From positions 1 through 8,241 of the forward strand of contig JANQEF010000218.1 in NCBI GenBank assembly GCA_028278465.1: 8,241 nt of DNA. Reading direction: 5' to 3'. The position numbers were made by a program, and so were the translations under genes. The stretch is from Dehalococcoidia bacterium. Its GTDB lineage: Bacteria > Chloroflexota > Dehalococcoidia > Lucifugimonadales > Lucifugimonadaceae. Below, piece after piece: positions 1-6,100 of the stretch; position 1 is the stretch's first letter; every line of letters starts with the position of its first letter. The notes below the pieces were generated by a model that was not told where the DNA came from, ran no database searches, and worked only from the letters and a program-made list of their open reading frames with translations.

Positions 1-101
1 TGCTCAAACCGGCTGGCGTTGCCGAACGCTAGAGGCGATCAGCGCCGCAGCCTCTCCGGTCTCGTAGTCCGAACGGTCCCTGCTCTCCGACAACCGCAAA
101 C

Positions 102-138
102 ATAGAAAGGCCCGCCGAACAGGAGCGATCGGCGGGCC
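102..138 (-). terminator. Intrinsic terminator of the rsmD-coaD-coiled-coil operon
   Basis: A perfect 10-base-pair inverted repeat pairs 109-118 (GGCCCGCCGA) with 129-138 (TCGGCGGGCC) around a 10-base loop. Read on the minus strand, the hairpin is followed at once by TTTCTATG, a short T-rich run. It begins 22 bases after the stop of the coiled-coil gene. Its direction, position and stem strength fit a Rho-independent terminator for the leftward operon. The T tract is short and interrupted, so efficiency may be moderate. On the plus strand no T run follows the hairpin, so it would not obviously stop rightward transcription. Confidence 0.85.
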
Positions 139-160
139 ATGCACGGGCGACGGGAGCTAC

Positions 161-751
161 TCAGTCACCTACGGCCAAATTCTGCGCGTCGAGGACATCG
201 ATGCCGGAGCGCACCTGGCCAAGCGTGTCGGCAATCTTCTCTTCGAGCATGAACAGGACCTCGCGGGCGTAGTTGTCAGCGCCGCGGCGTCGGTCTGCAG
301 CGTCGCTCTCTGCCCCGGCGAGAACCTGGTTCAGCTTGTTCTGGGCGTCGGCGACGATCTTGCCTGCCTTCTCCTGCGCAGCCTCTTCGATCTCCTTCGC
401 CTTGTCCTCCGCCGCCTTCACGATCTCAGAGTCGCCCACGATCTCGGTCGCCTCGTTGCGGGCCGTCTCGATCTGAGACTGGCTCTGCTCCTCGGCAAGA
501 GACCGAATCGTGGTGGCCTCTTCGTCTGCGTAGGCCCTGATGCGGCGGGCCTCCAGCTCAGCCTGCTTGAGGATCGCCTCTTTCTGCCGGAGGACAGTCT
601 GGGCGTCGTTCACCTGAGAGGGCAGCTCTCGCTTCAGCTCCTCCAGGACCTCGCCCACCTTGTCCACGTTGACGAGGGTGCGAGAAGTGCCTGGCACTCG
701 CCCGCTGCTGAGCATCTCCTCGAGCTTGGCTATGTGGTCCATCGATGCCAT
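161..751 (-). CDS. SepIVA/DivIVA-like coiled-coil protein
   Basis: This is a 196-residue, highly charged, almost entirely helical protein. It has no signal peptide, membrane segment or enzymatic motif. Residues about 45-150 are rich in Ala, Glu, Lys and Gln in heptad-like spacing, as in a long coiled coil. The N-terminal part (VGEVLEELKRELPSQVNDAQ, residues 32-51) and the tail (GADNYAREVLFMLEEKI, residues 157-173) resemble, from memory, actinobacterial SepIVA, a DivIVA-related septum and cell-envelope factor. The gene lies 34 bases downstream of coaD and is the last gene before the terminator. I chose the ATG at 751 because a GGAGG motif lies five bases upstream. An ATG at 763 and a TTG at 877 are also in frame, but the first overlaps that motif and the second lies inside coaD. 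An F-ATPase b-subunit-like or generic coiled-coil annotation is possible. A division or envelope role is inferred from similarity and context. Confidence 0.8.
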   Translation of the reverse strand: MASMDHIAKLEEMLSSGRVPGTSRTLVNVDKVGEVLEELKRELPSQVNDAQTVLRQKEAILKQAELEARRIRAYADEEATTIRSLAEEQSQSQIETARNEATEIVGDSEIVKAAEDKAKEIEEAAQEKAGKIVADAQNKLNQVLAGAESDAADRRRGADNYAREVLFMLEEKIADTLGQVRSGIDVLDAQNLAVGD

Positions 752-756
752 CGTTG

Positions 757-762
757 CCTCCA
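757..762 (-). promoter_or_regulatory. Ribosome binding site fixing the coiled-coil gene start
   Basis: TGGAGG on the minus strand lies five bases before the ATG at 751. It is the only good Shine-Dalgarno match near the in-frame start candidates of this gene (751, 763, 877), so it decides for 751. Confidence 0.75.
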
Positions 763-785
763 TCGGCAGTTCTGCGCCCGCACTG

Positions 786-1310
786 CTATTGCGAACCGGC
801 GCCTTCAAGCCTGTGCAGCAGTGGTGCCAGGACGTTCTCAGGCACAAGCCTTGAAACGTCTGCGCCAAGCGCCGCAATTTCCTTAACCCGTGACGAACTT
901 ACGTACTGGTACTCCAGTGAGCTGAGCAGGCAGGCGGTCTCAACATCCCCGATGTCACGATTCATCAAGGCCAGCTCACGCTCGTATTCAAAATCACTAC
1001 CGATGCGCAGTCCCCTGACTATCACACCGGCCCCGTGCTCCTTTGCGAAGTTGACCGTCAGCCCTTCGTATCCGGTGACCGTGGCGTTCGGCACATGCTT
1101 CAGCGCCTCCTCGAACATCTCGACGCGCTCGGCATCCGAGAACATCACTCTCTTAGGAGTGTTCCTCACCACCGCAACAATCACTTCGTCGAACATCCGG
1201 GCGGCCCGCTCGACGATGTCAACGTGGCCCTTTGTTACGGGGTCGAAAGTGCCCGGGTATATAGCCTTCACCAACTGCTGTTCAGGCTCCCTCGCCCGTT
1301 TCACCGGCAT
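786..1310 (-). CDS. coaD: Phosphopantetheine adenylyltransferase (PPAT)
   Basis: CoaD transfers AMP from ATP to 4'-phosphopantetheine, giving dephospho-CoA and pyrophosphate. This is the penultimate step of coenzyme A synthesis in the cytoplasm. The 174-residue protein has the nucleotidyltransferase signature YPGTFDPVTKGHVD at residues 18-31, including the TxGH motif. It also has VIVRGLRIGSDFEYERELALMN at about 96-117 and the YVSSSRVKE ATP-binding loop at 136-144. E. coli CoaD is about 159 residues; the extra length is mostly 13 residues before the conserved VKAIYPGTF. The ATG at 1310 follows the rsmD stop by four bases and has only a weak upstream purine stretch. TTG at 1274 or GTG at 1271 would give a start closer to the family norm. 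A GAGGGAG motif precedes them at a rather long distance. The gene is cotranscribed with rsmD, a widespread pairing in bacteria. Confidence 0.96.
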   Translation of the reverse strand: MPVKRAREPEQQLVKAIYPGTFDPVTKGHVDIVERAARMFDEVIVAVVRNTPKRVMFSDAERVEMFEEALKHVPNATVTGYEGLTVNFAKEHGAGVIVRGLRIGSDFEYERELALMNRDIGDVETACLLSSLEYQYVSSSRVKEIAALGADVSRLVPENVLAPLLHRLEGAGSQ

Positions 1311-1314
1311 ATGT

Positions 1315-1845
1315 TCACTTCGGCCTGTAGACCGAAACCGCAGCGTCTCCGTAGCGACGGCGTGTCTCGATCACCAGCCCCGGCAGCTCGTCCGGAAGCT
1401 CCGTCTTGTGGAAGTGCTCCAGCAACACAGCGCCCGATTCCGCAACCAGGCCGTTTTCAGCCAGCTTCTCCGCCACGTCCGCGAACGGAACGTCTGCGTA
1501 CGGCGGGTCCGCAAACACCACGTCGAACGGGCCGCGAAGATCGCTGAGCGACCTGATCGCGTCGCCGCAAACCACCTCAGCGTCCGAGTCGGCACCGGCC
1601 TTTGCGGCCGCTTGCCTCAGTTCGTCGCACAGGCGTCGGCTCTTCTCGACCATCACGACTCTTGAAGCGCCGCGTCGCAGGGCCTCGAGGCCGAAACCGC
1701 CGGTTCCGGCGTAAAGGTCCAGGATCGCCTTGCCTTCCACGCCGGCCGGTCCGAACATCGAGAACAGCGCCGACAGCACACGTGACGTTGTCGGCCTGAC
1801 GTCTCCTGGCCTGCCGCTGCTGCGCTGGCGATTCCGCCGGGTCAA
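1315..1845 (-). CDS. rsmD: 16S rRNA (guanine(966)-N(2))-methyltransferase RsmD
   Basis: RsmD methylates N2 of G966 in 16S rRNA during 30S assembly, using S-adenosylmethionine. The 176-residue protein shows VRPTTSRVLSALFSMFG at residues 16-32, the SAM-binding motif DLYAGTGGFGLEAL at 43-56, an acidic residue ending the second strand (VVMVEKS, 63-69) and the catalytic FADPPY motif at 111-116. The start is TTG at 1845, preceded by GAGGAG eight bases upstream. An in-frame TGA at 1858-1860 closes the frame just before it, so no longer start exists. The N-terminus is about ten residues shorter than typical RsmD: the usual RIIxGxxKGRxL strand is reduced to a basic, Arg/Ser-rich stretch, while the methyltransferase core is intact. 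It is the first gene of the leftward operon. Confidence 0.95.
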   Translation of the reverse strand: MTRRNRQRSSGRPGDVRPTTSRVLSALFSMFGPAGVEGKAILDLYAGTGGFGLEALRRGASRVVMVEKSRRLCDELRQAAAKAGADSDAEVVCGDAIRSLSDLRGPFDVVFADPPYADVPFADVAEKLAENGLVAESGAVLLEHFHKTELPDELPGLVIETRRRYGDAAVSVYRPK

Positions 1846-1853
1846 ACGCTCGG

Positions 1854-1859
1854 CTCCTC
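1854..1859 (-). promoter_or_regulatory. Ribosome binding site for the TTG start of rsmD
   Basis: GAGGAG on the minus strand lies eight bases before the TTG at 1845. It overlaps an in-frame TGA (1858-1860), so TTG is both the first possible start and the one with a good ribosome binding site. Confidence 0.75.
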
Positions 1860-1918
1860 ACCGGACAAGCCCGATTCCGGCCGTCTGCGCAACCTGAAAT
1901 CGGATGACCTGCAAAAGC

Positions 1919-1948
1919 ATTATTCACATCGCAGGGTTTCGCTAACAA
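1919..1948 (-). promoter_or_regulatory. Candidate sigma70-type promoter of the rsmD operon
   Basis: On the minus strand, TTGTTA (1948-1943) is followed after 18 bases by AATAAT (1924-1919), which matches TATAAT at five of six positions. It lies in the AT-rich part of the intergenic region and would give a leader of roughly 65 bases before the rsmD TTG. This rests on motif matching alone. Confidence 0.45.
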
Positions 1949-2037
1949 TTGACTGTCCGCGCGTGTTTCGACCATGTTTTCGGTCCGCGGCGGAGGCGCG
2001 CCGAATCCAGAAGCCTGCAACTCCACGCTGAACCCGC

Positions 2038-2067
2038 CTGACCCGGAGAGCGGCATCGCACTACAAT
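2038..2067 (+). promoter_or_regulatory. Candidate sigma70-type promoter of lysS
   Basis: CTGACC (2038-2043, four of six to TTGACA) is separated by 18 bases from TACAAT (2062-2067, five of six to TATAAT). The predicted transcript start is near 2074, giving a leader of about 75 bases before the GTG of lysS. Another TTGACT (1949-1954) lies upstream but has no good -10 element. Motif-based only. Confidence 0.4.
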
Positions 2068-2148
2068 GACAGGCCGCTCGGACCGCAAGAAACGCCGTTC
2101 AGTCGCGCGTTAGTGTCCTGCCATTACTGAGTCAGAAGCCTGCCGCCC

Positions 2149-3696
2149 GTGGAAACTACGAACAACGAGACCGGTATGAATGTCGATGAGCCAGACCCGC
2201 TGGCCGGTGAAGCGCGGCTCATGCACGACCGGCTGGCCAAGGTCGAGGCGCTGCGCGAGCGTGGGATTGATCCTTACCCTCGCAGCTTTCACCGGTCGCA
2301 TACCACCGCGGAGGCGGTAGAGCTGCTGGAGTCGGCTGAAGGAGCCGCGGGCGATTCGGAGGAGGCGGTCAAGACCGACGAGGTGACGGTGGCCGGCCGG
2401 ATCATGGCCCGCCGCGGGATGGGCAAAGCGTCGTTCATCGACCTCATGGACGCCTCCGGCCGTATCCAGCTGTTCGGCCGCCGTGACGTGCTCGGAGACC
2501 GGTTCGAGCTGATCGACCTGCTGGACCTTGGCGACATCGTTGGTGCGTCCGGCCCGGTCATCCGGACGCGCAGAGGCGAGCCCAGTGTAGAGATCACCTC
2601 GATAACCGTCCTGACAAAAGCGATCCGGCCGCTGCCGGACAAGTGGGCCGGGCTGCAGGACATAGAGGCGCGCACGCGCCAGCGCTACCTCGACCTGATC
2701 TCAAACGAACGCGCCATGCGAAACGCCCGGCTCCGCCCGGCTATCGTCGCATCGATGCGGAAGTTCATGCAGGGCCGCGGCTTCGTCGAGGTCGAGACGC
2801 CGATGCTCGTGCCCGTGGCGGCCGGCGCATCAGCGCGGCCGTTCACAACGCATCACAACAGCCTGAACCGTGACCTGTACCTGCGCATCGCCACCGAGCT
2901 GCCTCTCAAGAAACTCATCGTCGGCGGCATGGAGAAGGTGTTCGAGATCGGCCGCCTGTTCCGCAACGAGGGCGTCGACCACGATCACAACCCCGAGTTC
3001 ACGACGATGGAGAGCTACGAGGCGTTCGCCGACTACACCAACGTGATGGAGATGGTCGAGCAGCTGGTTTCGACCGTCGCGCAGGAGACGACCGGCTCGA
3101 TGAAGCTGCAGCCGCTCGAAGACGGCGGAGAAGTGATCGACCTGACGCCACCGTGGCCGCGGCTCGACCTGCGCGAGGAGATTATCAGGCGCGCAGGGAT
3201 CGATTTTCTCGAGTGCGACGACGTCGAGTCGCTGTCGCAGGCGATGCGGGAGCGCAACATCCACGTCGAACCCGGCCTTTCGTGGGCCAGGCTGCTCGAC
3301 AAGGTGATCTCGACCGCGGTCGAGCCGAACATCATCCAGCCGGCGTTCCTTGTCGACTACCCGGTAGCGATGTCACCGCTGGCGAAGCGGAAGCCGGGCA
3401 CAGACGGGATCGTCGAGCGGTTCGAGGCGTTCGCGCTCGGCAGCGAGCTGGCGAACGCCTTCACCGAGCTCAACGACCCGGTGGACCAGCGGAAGCGGTT
3501 CGAGGAGCAGGAGCGCATGCGGCAGGAGTTCGCAGACGACGAGGCGGACCGGCTGGACGAGGACTTCCTGGTTGCCATCGAGCACGGCATGCCGCCGGCG
3601 GGCGGACTGGGCATCGGCATCGACCGTCTCTCCATGCTGATCTCACGCGAAGAGTCGATTCGCGAAGTTATCCTGTTCCCCCAGCTCCGGAACTGA
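2149..3696 (+). CDS. lysS: Lysine--tRNA ligase, class II
   Basis: LysRS attaches lysine to tRNA-Lys through lysyl-adenylate, in the cytoplasm. The 515-residue protein has the class II layout. An N-terminal OB-fold anticodon-binding domain spans about 78-155 (VTVAGRIMARRGMGKASFID, 79-98). Motif 1 is GFVEVETPML at 211-220. Motif 2 is FEIGRLFRNEG at 265-275, followed by HNPEFTTMESY. LVDYPVAMSPLAK lies at 401-413, ELANAFTELNDP at 433-444, and motif 3 GGLGIGIDRL, with its ATP-binding Arg493, at 485-494. Length is normal for the family and all motifs are intact. The start is uncertain: GTG at 2149 is the first start after an in-frame TGA at 2128, while ATG at 2176 would remove nine residues outside any conserved domain. 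Neither has a clear Shine-Dalgarno sequence. serS follows after 43 bases on the same strand, so cotranscription is likely. Confidence 0.97.
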   Translation: METTNNETGMNVDEPDPLAGEARLMHDRLAKVEALRERGIDPYPRSFHRSHTTAEAVELLESAEGAAGDSEEAVKTDEVTVAGRIMARRGMGKASFIDLMDASGRIQLFGRRDVLGDRFELIDLLDLGDIVGASGPVIRTRRGEPSVEITSITVLTKAIRPLPDKWAGLQDIEARTRQRYLDLISNERAMRNARLRPAIVASMRKFMQGRGFVEVETPMLVPVAAGASARPFTTHHNSLNRDLYLRIATELPLKKLIVGGMEKVFEIGRLFRNEGVDHDHNPEFTTMESYEAFADYTNVMEMVEQLVSTVAQETTGSMKLQPLEDGGEVIDLTPPWPRLDLREEIIRRAGIDFLECDDVESLSQAMRERNIHVEPGLSWARLLDKVISTAVEPNIIQPAFLVDYPVAMSPLAKRKPGTDGIVERFEAFALGSELANAFTELNDPVDQRKRFEEQERMRQEFADDEADRLDEDFLVAIEHGMPPAGGLGIGIDRLSMLISREESIREVILFPQLRN

Positions 3697-3739
3697 GTGC
3701 TGCTCACACCGGCCACCGCCACACCACCCCACCAGAAAC
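3697..3739 (+). other. C/A-rich spacer between lysS and serS
   Basis: The 43 bases between the two synthetase genes are mostly C and A, with very few G or T residues in the last 36 or so. No terminator hairpin or Shine-Dalgarno motif is visible. An unstructured leader of this kind suggests SD-independent ribosome entry on serS and read-through from lysS. That is inference from base composition. Confidence 0.5.
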
Positions 3740-5011
3740 ATGCTTGACCTGACCGAAATCGTACGAGACACCGAAGCCGTTCGCGCTGCGTTGGTTCGGC
3801 GCGGCGAATCCGAACCGCCGGTAGACCGCATCGTCGATCTGGACGTCGACCGGCGACGGCTCATTGCACAGGCGGACCAGGACCGCGCCACGAGGAACGC
3901 TGTCAGCAAGCGGATTGGTGACGAGAAGCGGAAGCCGACAGAGGACGAGATCGCCCAGATGCGGGAGACCAACGACCGCATCAAGACGGCCGAGCAGCAG
4001 CTCGATGAGATCCAGTCCGAGATCAGCGCACTGATATTGCCTCTGCCGAACCTGCCGCTGGACGATGTGCCGGACGGACTGGACGACGCGGCGAACGTGG
4101 TGCTGGAGACCTTCGGTGAGGAGATCGAGATCCCTGGCGCGCAGGCGCACTGGGACCTCGCCCCCGCGCTCGGAATCCTCGATCTCGAGGCCGGCGCATC
4201 CATCTCCGGCGCCAGGTTCTACGTGCTGCGAGGCAAAGGCGCCCGGCTGAGCAGGGCGCTATCGGCGTGGATGCTCGACACCCACTCAAACGAGAACGGC
4301 TACACCGAGATCGAGCCGCCGCTGCTGGTGCGCGGTGAGACGATGACCGGCTCCGGCAACCTGCCGAAGTTCAAGGACAACCTCTACCGGGACGACGAGT
4401 CGGACCTGTGGCTCGTGCCGACGGCCGAGGTGGCGCTGAACGGGCTGCACCAGGGCCAGATCATCGAGCCGGGCAGGCTGCCATTAAAGTACGTCGCCCA
4501 CACGCCGAGCTTCCGCAAGGAGCACACCGCGGCTGGGCGTGACGTGCGTGGTATCAAGCGCGTCCACCAGTTCGAAAAGGTGGAGATGTTCCGGTTTGTG
4601 GAGCCCGGGGAGTCGGAGCGTCACCTCGAGGAGATGCTGGCCGAGGCGCGGTTGCTATGCGAGCGTCTGGAGCTGTCATACCGCGTCGTGAAGCTGTGCG
4701 CAGGCGACATCGGCTTCCAGTCTGCGAAGACGTTCGACATCGAGGTGTGGGCGCCGGGCTCTGGCGAGTGGCTTGAGGTGTCGTCGATCTCCACCTGCAC
4801 CGATTTCCAGGCCCGCCGCAACAACACCAGGTACAGGCCGGCGGCCGGTGAGCAGGCGCGGCTGCCGCACACGCTGAATGGCTCCGGCCTGGCGCTACCG
4901 CGGATCTGGATCGCGGTGATCGAGAACGGCCAGCAGGCGGACGGATCGGTCGTGATCCCCGAGGTGCTGCGGCCCTACACCGGTTTCGATGTGATCGAGC
5001 CGGCCGGCTAA
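3740..5011 (+). CDS. serS: Serine--tRNA ligase
   Basis: SerRS charges tRNA-Ser (and tRNA-Sec where present) with serine in the cytoplasm. The 423-residue length is typical. The N-terminal helical arm that grips the long variable arm of tRNA-Ser covers about 1-110, with charged coiled-coil sequence at 28-98. The class II core has motif 1 at about 187-196 (NGYTEIEPPL), the TAE loop at 228-230, motif 2 FRKEHTAAGRDVRG at 258-271 followed by VHQFEKVE, the serine-binding region SAKTFDIEVW at 328-337 with TDFQARR at 354-360, and motif 3 LNGSGLALPRIWIAVIENGQ at 379-398 with Arg388. Small departures from my memory of the consensus are EHTAAGRD where EAGSAGRD is usual and SSIST where SSCSN is usual. 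The ATG start gives the family-typical MLDL opening, so it is well supported despite no clear Shine-Dalgarno. The TAA stop overlaps the stop of the convergent flavin reductase gene. Confidence 0.97.
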   Translation: MLDLTEIVRDTEAVRAALVRRGESEPPVDRIVDLDVDRRRLIAQADQDRATRNAVSKRIGDEKRKPTEDEIAQMRETNDRIKTAEQQLDEIQSEISALILPLPNLPLDDVPDGLDDAANVVLETFGEEIEIPGAQAHWDLAPALGILDLEAGASISGARFYVLRGKGARLSRALSAWMLDTHSNENGYTEIEPPLLVRGETMTGSGNLPKFKDNLYRDDESDLWLVPTAEVALNGLHQGQIIEPGRLPLKYVAHTPSFRKEHTAAGRDVRGIKRVHQFEKVEMFRFVEPGESERHLEEMLAEARLLCERLELSYRVVKLCAGDIGFQSAKTFDIEVWAPGSGEWLEVSSISTCTDFQARRNNTRYRPAAGEQARLPHTLNGSGLALPRIWIAVIENGQQADGSVVIPEVLRPYTGFDVIEPAG

Positions 5012-6051
5012 TCGCCAGGGTAGACAGCGGCGCGCTGGTACTGCTCGGGCCAGTAGTCGAGCGTGTCGCCGAGCTCGGCTGCGGCGTGCAGCGGCCAGTA
5101 CGGGTTCCTGAGCAGCTCGCGGCCCATGAAGATCACGTCGGCCTGCTCGTTCTGAAGTATCTCCTCGGCCTGGCGCGGCTCGGTGATCATGCCGACCGCT
5201 CCCGTCGCGATGTGAACCTGCTCACGAATCGCCTCGGCGAACGGCACTTGGTAGCCGGTGAACGGCGTGAGGGTCTGCGCGGGTGAGTTGCCGCCCGACG
5301 AGGTGTCGATCAGGTCGACACCGGCATCTTTCAGCCAGCCGCAGAGCCTGATCGAGTCTTCGAGGTCCCAGCCGCCTTCGACGTATTCTGTGGCCGAGAT
5401 GCGAACGAAGAGGGGCAGATGATCGGGCCAGACCTCGCGCACTGCCCGCGCGACCTGGAGCGGGAAGCGGGCGCGGTTCTCCGGCGTTCCGCCGTAGTCG
5501 TCTTCCCGGTTGTTCGAGATCGGCGACAGGAACTCGTGCATGAGGTAGCCGTGCGCGAAGTGCAGCTCCAGCACATCGAATCCGGCCGTCAGCGCCCGCT
5601 CCGCCGCTGAACGCCACGCCTCGACGAGCTGGCCGATCTCATCGACGCCCAGAGCGCGCGGCACGGCCAGGTTTTCGTCGAACGGCAGGTCCGACGGACC
5701 TACCGGCTGCCAGCCACCCTCGGACTCCGACAGCAATCTCCCGCCTGTCCATGGCTGCGCGGTCGATGCCTTCCGGCCGGCATGCGCGATCTGCATCGCG
5801 GGAACAGCGCCCTCGGAGCGGATGAAGTCGGCGATCGGCCTGAACGTCTCAGCCTGCTCGTCGTTCCAGACCCCGGTATCCCAAGGGCTTATTCGGCCTT
5901 CGGGAGAGACAGCCGTAGCCTCGGTCATCACCATCCCGGCGCCGCCCGACGCCCGGGTGCCGAGGTGGACTGTGTGCCACTGCGTTGGGCGGCCTTCGTC
6001 GGCCGAGTACTGGCACATGGGCGCGACGAAGAGACGGTTGCGGAAGGTCAC
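5008..6051 (-). CDS. namA: YqjM/NamA-like NADPH dehydrogenase (old yellow enzyme family)
   Basis: This FMN-dependent TIM-barrel reductase of the thermophilic-like old yellow enzyme class (YqjM, NamA) would reduce activated C=C bonds of enones or related electrophiles with NADPH; the natural substrate is unknown. From the GTG at 6051 it has 347 residues: APMCQYS at 10-16 (the YqjM active-site Cys and Tyr), QIAHAGRKA at 87-95, the HFAHGYLMHEFLSP histidine pair at 164 and 167, SNNREDDYGGTPENR at 179-193, VRISATEY at 216-223 and the phosphate-binding end GAVGMITEP at 284-292 with FMGRELLRNPYW. All key residues are present. GTG is only the last canonical start. Family sequence continues in frame for 12 codons upstream (SKLFSPITIRD) to an ATC at 6087, so the real protein is probably 359 residues. 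Convergent with serS; no partner gene adjacent. Confidence 0.93.
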   Translation of the reverse strand: MTFRNRLFVAPMCQYSADEGRPTQWHTVHLGTRASGGAGMVMTEATAVSPEGRISPWDTGVWNDEQAETFRPIADFIRSEGAVPAMQIAHAGRKASTAQPWTGGRLLSESEGGWQPVGPSDLPFDENLAVPRALGVDEIGQLVEAWRSAAERALTAGFDVLELHFAHGYLMHEFLSPISNNREDDYGGTPENRARFPLQVARAVREVWPDHLPLFVRISATEYVEGGWDLEDSIRLCGWLKDAGVDLIDTSSGGNSPAQTLTPFTGYQVPFAEAIREQVHIATGAVGMITEPRQAEEILQNEQADVIFMGRELLRNPYWPLHAAAELGDTLDYWPEQYQRAAVYPGD

Positions 6052-6087
6052 GTCCCGGATCGTGATAGGCGAAAAAAGCTTGCTGAT
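6052..6087 (-). other. Probable N-terminal extension of the old yellow enzyme, ATC start
   Basis: On the minus strand, the 12 codons before the GTG at 6051 read ATC then SKLFSPITIRD. With methionine at the ATC, this gives MSKLFSPITIRDVTFRNR, closely matching the opening of B. subtilis YqjM as I recall it (KLFTPITIKDMTLKNR). The active-site Cys then falls at residue 25, next to Cys26 of YqjM. The frame is open back to TAA at 6115-6117, with no ATG, GTG, TTG or CTG. Either ATC (or the ACG before it) initiates, or a base of the start codon differs from the living genome through error or mutation. Confidence 0.7.
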
Positions 6088-6094
6088 CGTTCGG

Positions 6095-6100
6095 TCCTTT
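6095..6100 (-). promoter_or_regulatory. Ribosome binding site upstream of the ATC start
   Basis: AAAGGA on the minus strand lies seven bases before the ATC at 6087, the ideal distance for that codon. It is about 43 bases before the GTG at 6051, too far to serve that start. This supports initiation at or beside the ATC. Confidence 0.6.

Larger units (their letters stand above)
1846..2148. other. Divergent intergenic region between rsmD and lysS
   Basis: These 303 bases separate the leftward rsmD operon from the rightward lysS gene. They hold a relatively AT-rich core (about 1905-1980) in an otherwise GC-rich window, plus candidate promoters for both directions that are listed separately. I see no tRNA, no convincing small gene and no clear T-box or other riboswitch. 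Open frames crossing the region show no family-like sequence. Confidence 0.6.

Noticed and set aside
1..101. Possible end of a rightward gene entering at the left edge (for example a frame ending LKPAGVAER at the stop 30-32, or a frame running to the stop at 103-105).
   Set aside because: Too short to recognise; several frames are open on both strands and none shows family sequence.
745..1665. A 306-codon plus-strand open frame antisense to coaD and rsmD.
   Set aside because: It is antisense to two well-identified genes; its Ser/Arg-rich composition is typical of the shadow of GC-rich coding DNA.
1577..2056. A 159-codon minus-strand open frame overlapping rsmD and the intergenic region.
   Set aside because: It is out of frame with rsmD, its sequence is low-complexity Arg/Gly/Pro with no family signature, and the overlapping rsmD frame is clearly the real gene.
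2066..2113. A 15-codon plus-strand ORF (MTGRSDRKKRRSVAR) upstream of lysS, a possible basic leader peptide with tandem lysine codons.
   Set aside because: No Shine-Dalgarno precedes it, its ATG overlaps the candidate -10 element so it would lie partly upstream of the predicted transcript start, only two lysine codons are present, and I see no attenuator hairpin after it.
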